Below, piece by piece: positions 7,701 to 8,841 of a DNA stretch of 8,841 bases. Source of the stretch: Candidatus Manganitrophaceae bacterium (GTDB taxonomy: Bacteria > Nitrospirota > Nitrospiria > SBBL01 > Manganitrophaceae). Where the stretch lies: contig SCUR01000485.1 of assembly GCA_004297235.1 (NCBI GenBank), positions 1 through 8,841 on the forward strand. The letters are read 5' to 3'. The translations under genes and the position numbers were made by a program. The number at the start of each line of letters is the position of its first letter. The stretch's first letter is position 1. Under the pieces are notes generated by a model. The model ran no database searches. It was not told the DNA's origin and worked only from the letters and a program-made list of their open reading frames with translations.

Positions 7701-7778
7701 AACAACGGTCCCCAAAACGGAGAGGAAAATGATCCCCAATCCCCAAACAGCGATCTTTGACCTAAATCTTCCCCGCAT
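4764..7778 (-). CDS. Exported dodecahaem c-type cytochrome (doubled-CXXCH type)
   Basis: The 1004-residue protein begins with a basic n-region and one long hydrophobic segment (about residues 10-33), followed by a possible SSA-Q signal-peptidase site, so haem attachment would occur outside the cytoplasmic membrane. Numbering from ATG 7778, CXXCH motifs start at Cys 94, 152, 276, 327, 380, 412, 516, 563, 694, 834 and 894. A twelfth site at 981-986 is CNLRCH, a CX3CH variant. About 30 further histidines could supply sixth ligands. Haems 1, 3, 5 and 7 have a second histidine just after the motif (CHTPH, CHNPH, CHDPH, CHNMH), as in the doubled-CXXCH family; haems 2, 4, 6 and 8 do not. The protein should carry electrons in the periplasm or at the cell surface; partner and direction cannot be read from sequence. 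I chose ATG 7778 over TTG 7781 because GGAGAGAAGG lies 5 bases before it. Upstream is an NHL propeller gene and downstream a coupled SUMF1-like gene. It matches no named cytochrome I recognise (OmcS, OmcZ, MtrA, NrfA, Hao). Confidence 0.95.
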   Translation of the reverse strand: MRGRFRSKIAVWGLGIIFLSVLGTVVLSLLGIPFRSPSSAQPTVEPFNEDVSNTKHNLSANPVPNPTLFQHLFDPDMERNIKSAAGPNGTTEVCVFCHTPHGASQEGVKIRAPIWNRNLSPAHYQMYDQVWSKSFEAKPNDPGRPTGYSRLCLSCHDGTIALGSVLNKPGSGGYDPNGLNPIQMEYPTGQRPAGPPGSIPIGEGPTQQATRVLGRDLRNDHPISMTFDTELLSKDAEFVNPGPPIRRPFTQSTPTPLAPLRRATGNSTDVFDSVQCTSCHNPHQVDFPKFLRANRLQSMTFAATQAEKHPGSPGTEAPPKGGGAIICLFCHDKPGWPYNAADLNSHFGDRQTGQFDDSHLKPGATNLHNSETPAVAERACLVCHDPHTRQGAVRIMREGVDKFGNVAIEQTCFQCHQPQETSILQAPTRAPDIMTQFFKDREGNGNHGTSPTGSAMDLTLALGHQPVFVDLPKEGVQLGSDNRMPSFFGGPFTEPANNKSITEHAAPTPDTSHVECVDCHNMHRVTRRNRFQGMPGVTIKGGIVAETLKSVDERREPYIYEVCLRCHGNTFNNHVRESLFTAVGTGKTVQARGNSPTNPALGVNAHGSNKRKEFDPTSVPFYSENFKIVNPADANSFLPDPNPPRFNHSFHPVFQPARNQSGVLNNYTNNMSVPTQQGQLLGRMGLSREKTIHCTDCHNTDLFGTYLGGIPNLISFALTGFPTLRACWDGSQNTNCPDYPGPITFDDTRGTAYRRPTDVPNDIPVNPEGARTASLNDPKTAQGPHGSLYKRILRANYDTKVGTAEQALIGDTLCPAGCTGNAKATYNSRNFALCFNCHAEAAFITPWWGSPSERAPKERLTNFYRGGTANVDGQLNQGGNLHMLHLVGRTNARCHECHNNVHSNVEAGNTVYIGLNSSQFTTDNPGHNVDSHLINFQANIAGNPNRPTGQPMWGAGHMVNGPGSATGDEYTGPTGRKGPGCNLRCHGFNMRFNYDAHSVVNGQK

Positions 7779-7783
7779 CAATA

Positions 7784-7793
7784 CCTTCTCTCC
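7784..7793 (-). promoter_or_regulatory. Strong ribosome binding site of the cytochrome gene
   Basis: On the minus strand GGAGAGAAGG lies 5 bases before ATG 7776-7778 and only 2 bases before the alternative TTG 7779-7781. The spacing decides in favour of the ATG. It is the only clear Shine-Dalgarno sequence among the starts visible in this window. Confidence 0.75.
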
Positions 7794-7805
7794 ACTCCGG
7801 CGAAC

Positions 7806-7834
7806 AATATAATAACCGGCCTTTCTTTTGTCAA
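7806..7834 (-). promoter_or_regulatory. Sigma70-type promoter for the cytochrome-SUMF1 pair
   Basis: On the minus strand a perfect TTGACA (7834-7829) is followed by 17 bases and TATATT (7811-7806), five of six matches to the -10 consensus. The predicted transcription start is near 7799, leaving a leader of about 20 bases that just holds the ribosome binding site. The promoter lies wholly in the 68-base gap after the NHL gene, so the cytochrome and SUMF1-like genes can be transcribed independently of it. No known operator was recognised. Confidence 0.65.
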
Positions 7835-7846
7835 CAGAGGAACCCT

Positions 7847-8841
7847 CTAAACCGACCTTTTACCAACCCTAGAAGAAGCTGCTTTCTTCTCAGGAGCCGG
7901 AGGGACTTCCTTGTCTTCCAGCAACTGGAACACCTGGACCCGCTGATTGTACGAATCGGAAACGTAAATCTTCCCCTCCCGATCGACGGCAATTCCGGAA
8001 GGGAGCCAGAAGAAGCCCGGCTCCACCCCCGACCGGCCGAAATGGAGGAGAAGCTCCCCGGACGAATTAAAGATCTGAACGTTATCGTAAAGGGTATCGA
8101 CGACGTAGAGATGGTTCGCCCGATCGACCGCAATCCCCTTCGGCCGGGAGAATTGGCCGAGCGTCGCGCCCAGGCTCCCGATCTGAGATTGGAACTGCCC
8201 GTCCGGATCGAAGACCTGCACCCTGAAATTGAGCGAATCGGAGATGTAAAGCCGGCCCTCCTGATCAACCGTCGCATAGGTCGGATAGTTTAACTCTCCC
8301 GGGCCGGTCCCTCGCTTTCCGATCGTCCCCTTCTTCTCCCCGGCGAGGTTATAGACCAAGACCTGATGTCCCATCGTATCGACGACGTAAAGCCGCTCGC
8401 GCGATCGGTCGACGGCCAGACCGGAGACCCGCTTCATCTCCTCCTCCCGGCCGATCACCCGGACCGACTCCCCTTCCGGATCATAGACGAAGATCCGGTT
8501 GAAATTGGCGTCGGCGACGTACAGCCGCCCGGACCCGTCGACCGCGACCCCGATCGGATTCTGCAGCCGCTCGAACGGCGGAGGAAGCCGGAAATACTGT
8601 TTGTATTGATGGTCCTTCTGATTGAAGTAATGGACCACCTGCAAACCGGTGTCGCCGATATAGACCCCTCCCGCCTCGTCGACCGCGATCCCGGAGGGGC
8701 GAATGATATGCGGCGGCTCCCTTTCTCCGAAGATAAAGCGGATCACCTTCTTAAACCAGGAAGGCTCTACCCCGACATCTTTCGGCTCGGTCAGGTTCTG
8801 AACGAAGGTGATTTTCGGGGGATCGGGCGGCTCCGGCCAAA
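7847..8841 (-). CDS. NHL-repeat six-bladed beta-propeller protein (5' end outside window)
   Basis: The minus-strand frame ending at TAG 7847-7849 stays open to the right edge of the window, so the gene is cut at its 5' end. GTG 8746 is internal: the residues before it (WPEPPDPPKITFVQNL, then a segment ending PSWFKKV) look like the proline-rich lead-in typical of this NHL family. Six NHL repeats follow, each of the form P.GIAVD..G.LYV.D....RVQVF...G. Examples are RPSGIAVDEAGGVYIGDTG, PIGVAVDGSGRLYVADAN, PKGIAVDRANHLYVVDT and PSGIAVDREGKIYVSDSYN. Six repeats fit one six-bladed propeller. A basic, alanine-rich tail of about 20 residues ends the protein. NHL propellers bind proteins, nucleic acids or glycans and have no activity visible here. 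Similar genes often neighbour multihaem cytochromes in Geobacter- and Nitrospirota-type genomes, suggesting an extracytoplasmic partner role. The signal peptide, if any, is off the window. Confidence 0.92.
   Translation of the reverse strand, partial: WPEPPDPPKITFVQNLTEPKDVGVEPSWFKKVIRFIFGEREPPHIIRPSGIAVDEAGGVYIGDTGLQVVHYFNQKDHQYKQYFRLPPPFERLQNPIGVAVDGSGRLYVADANFNRIFVYDPEGESVRVIGREEEMKRVSGLAVDRSRERLYVVDTMGHQVLVYNLAGEKKGTIGKRGTGPGELNYPTYATVDQEGRLYISDSLNFRVQVFDPDGQFQSQIGSLGATLGQFSRPKGIAVDRANHLYVVDTLYDNVQIFNSSGELLLHFGRSGVEPGFFWLPSGIAVDREGKIYVSDSYNQRVQVFQLLEDKEVPPAPEKKAASSRVGKRSV

Noticed and set aside
5073..7760. A plus-strand open frame of 895 codons opposite the cytochrome gene
   Set aside because: It is very rich in Arg/Gly/Ile with no recognisable domain, signal or ribosome site. 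It is the complement of a gene with 11 CXXCH motifs, whose codon bias keeps the antisense frame open.
7779..7781. TTG as start of the cytochrome
   Set aside because: The ATG directly after it has better spacing (5 versus 2 bases) from GGAGAGAAGG and is the stronger start codon.
7836..7848. AGAGG-AAC-CCTCT hairpin overlapping the NHL stop codon
   Set aside because: Only five pairs with a three-base loop and no following T run on the minus strand (it runs into the -35 box). It is not supported as a terminator or operator.
8744..8746. GTG as start of the NHL protein
   Set aside because: The frame remains open upstream to the window edge and encodes family-typical lead-in residues (WPEPPDPP...), so the true start lies outside the window.

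Overview
The window looks like chromosome from a Gram-negative, respiratory, moderately GC-rich bacterium. It encodes a lipoprotein with a recognisable lipobox, a large exported multihaem c-type cytochrome and NHL-type beta-propellers. Such combinations are common in Nitrospirota, Desulfobacterota (Geobacter-like) and related lineages. A Nitrospirota-like source is a guess from gene content, not a demonstrated assignment.

Layout. Bases 1-215 (+) hold the C-terminal end of a pantothenate synthetase gene (panC). After a 59-base gap with a near-consensus sigma70-type promoter comes one very large gene (275-3898, +). It encodes a 1207-residue lipoprotein built almost entirely of beta-propeller repeats: 18 by hand count, with a small foreign-looking beta domain inserted in the fourteenth. 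Fifty bases without a gene separate it from a convergent minus-strand block. In transcription order that block is: a six-bladed NHL-repeat protein whose 5' end lies beyond the right edge (8841-7847); a promoter and strong ribosome binding site (7834-7784); a 1004-residue exported cytochrome with 11 CXXCH motifs and one CX3CH motif (7778-4764); and, 2 bases after its stop, a membrane-anchored formylglycine-generating-enzyme-like (SUMF1-fold) protein lacking the catalytic cysteine pair (4761-3949). No RNA genes, insertion sequences or CRISPR arrays were seen.

How the genes may work together (inference). The NHL protein, the 12-haem cytochrome and the SUMF1-like protein look like an extracytoplasmic electron-transfer module, with the propeller and SUMF1-fold proteins as partners or scaffolds. 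The giant propeller lipoprotein faces the same compartment but is transcribed separately, so a functional link rests only on proximity. panC is unrelated housekeeping. The points most worth checking are the CX3CH haem site, the alternating ligand pattern that divides the cytochrome into diheme modules, the cysteine-less SUMF1 protein coupled to it, and the 18-repeat lipoprotein with apparent velcro closure, local cysteine pairs and a possibly leaderless transcript.
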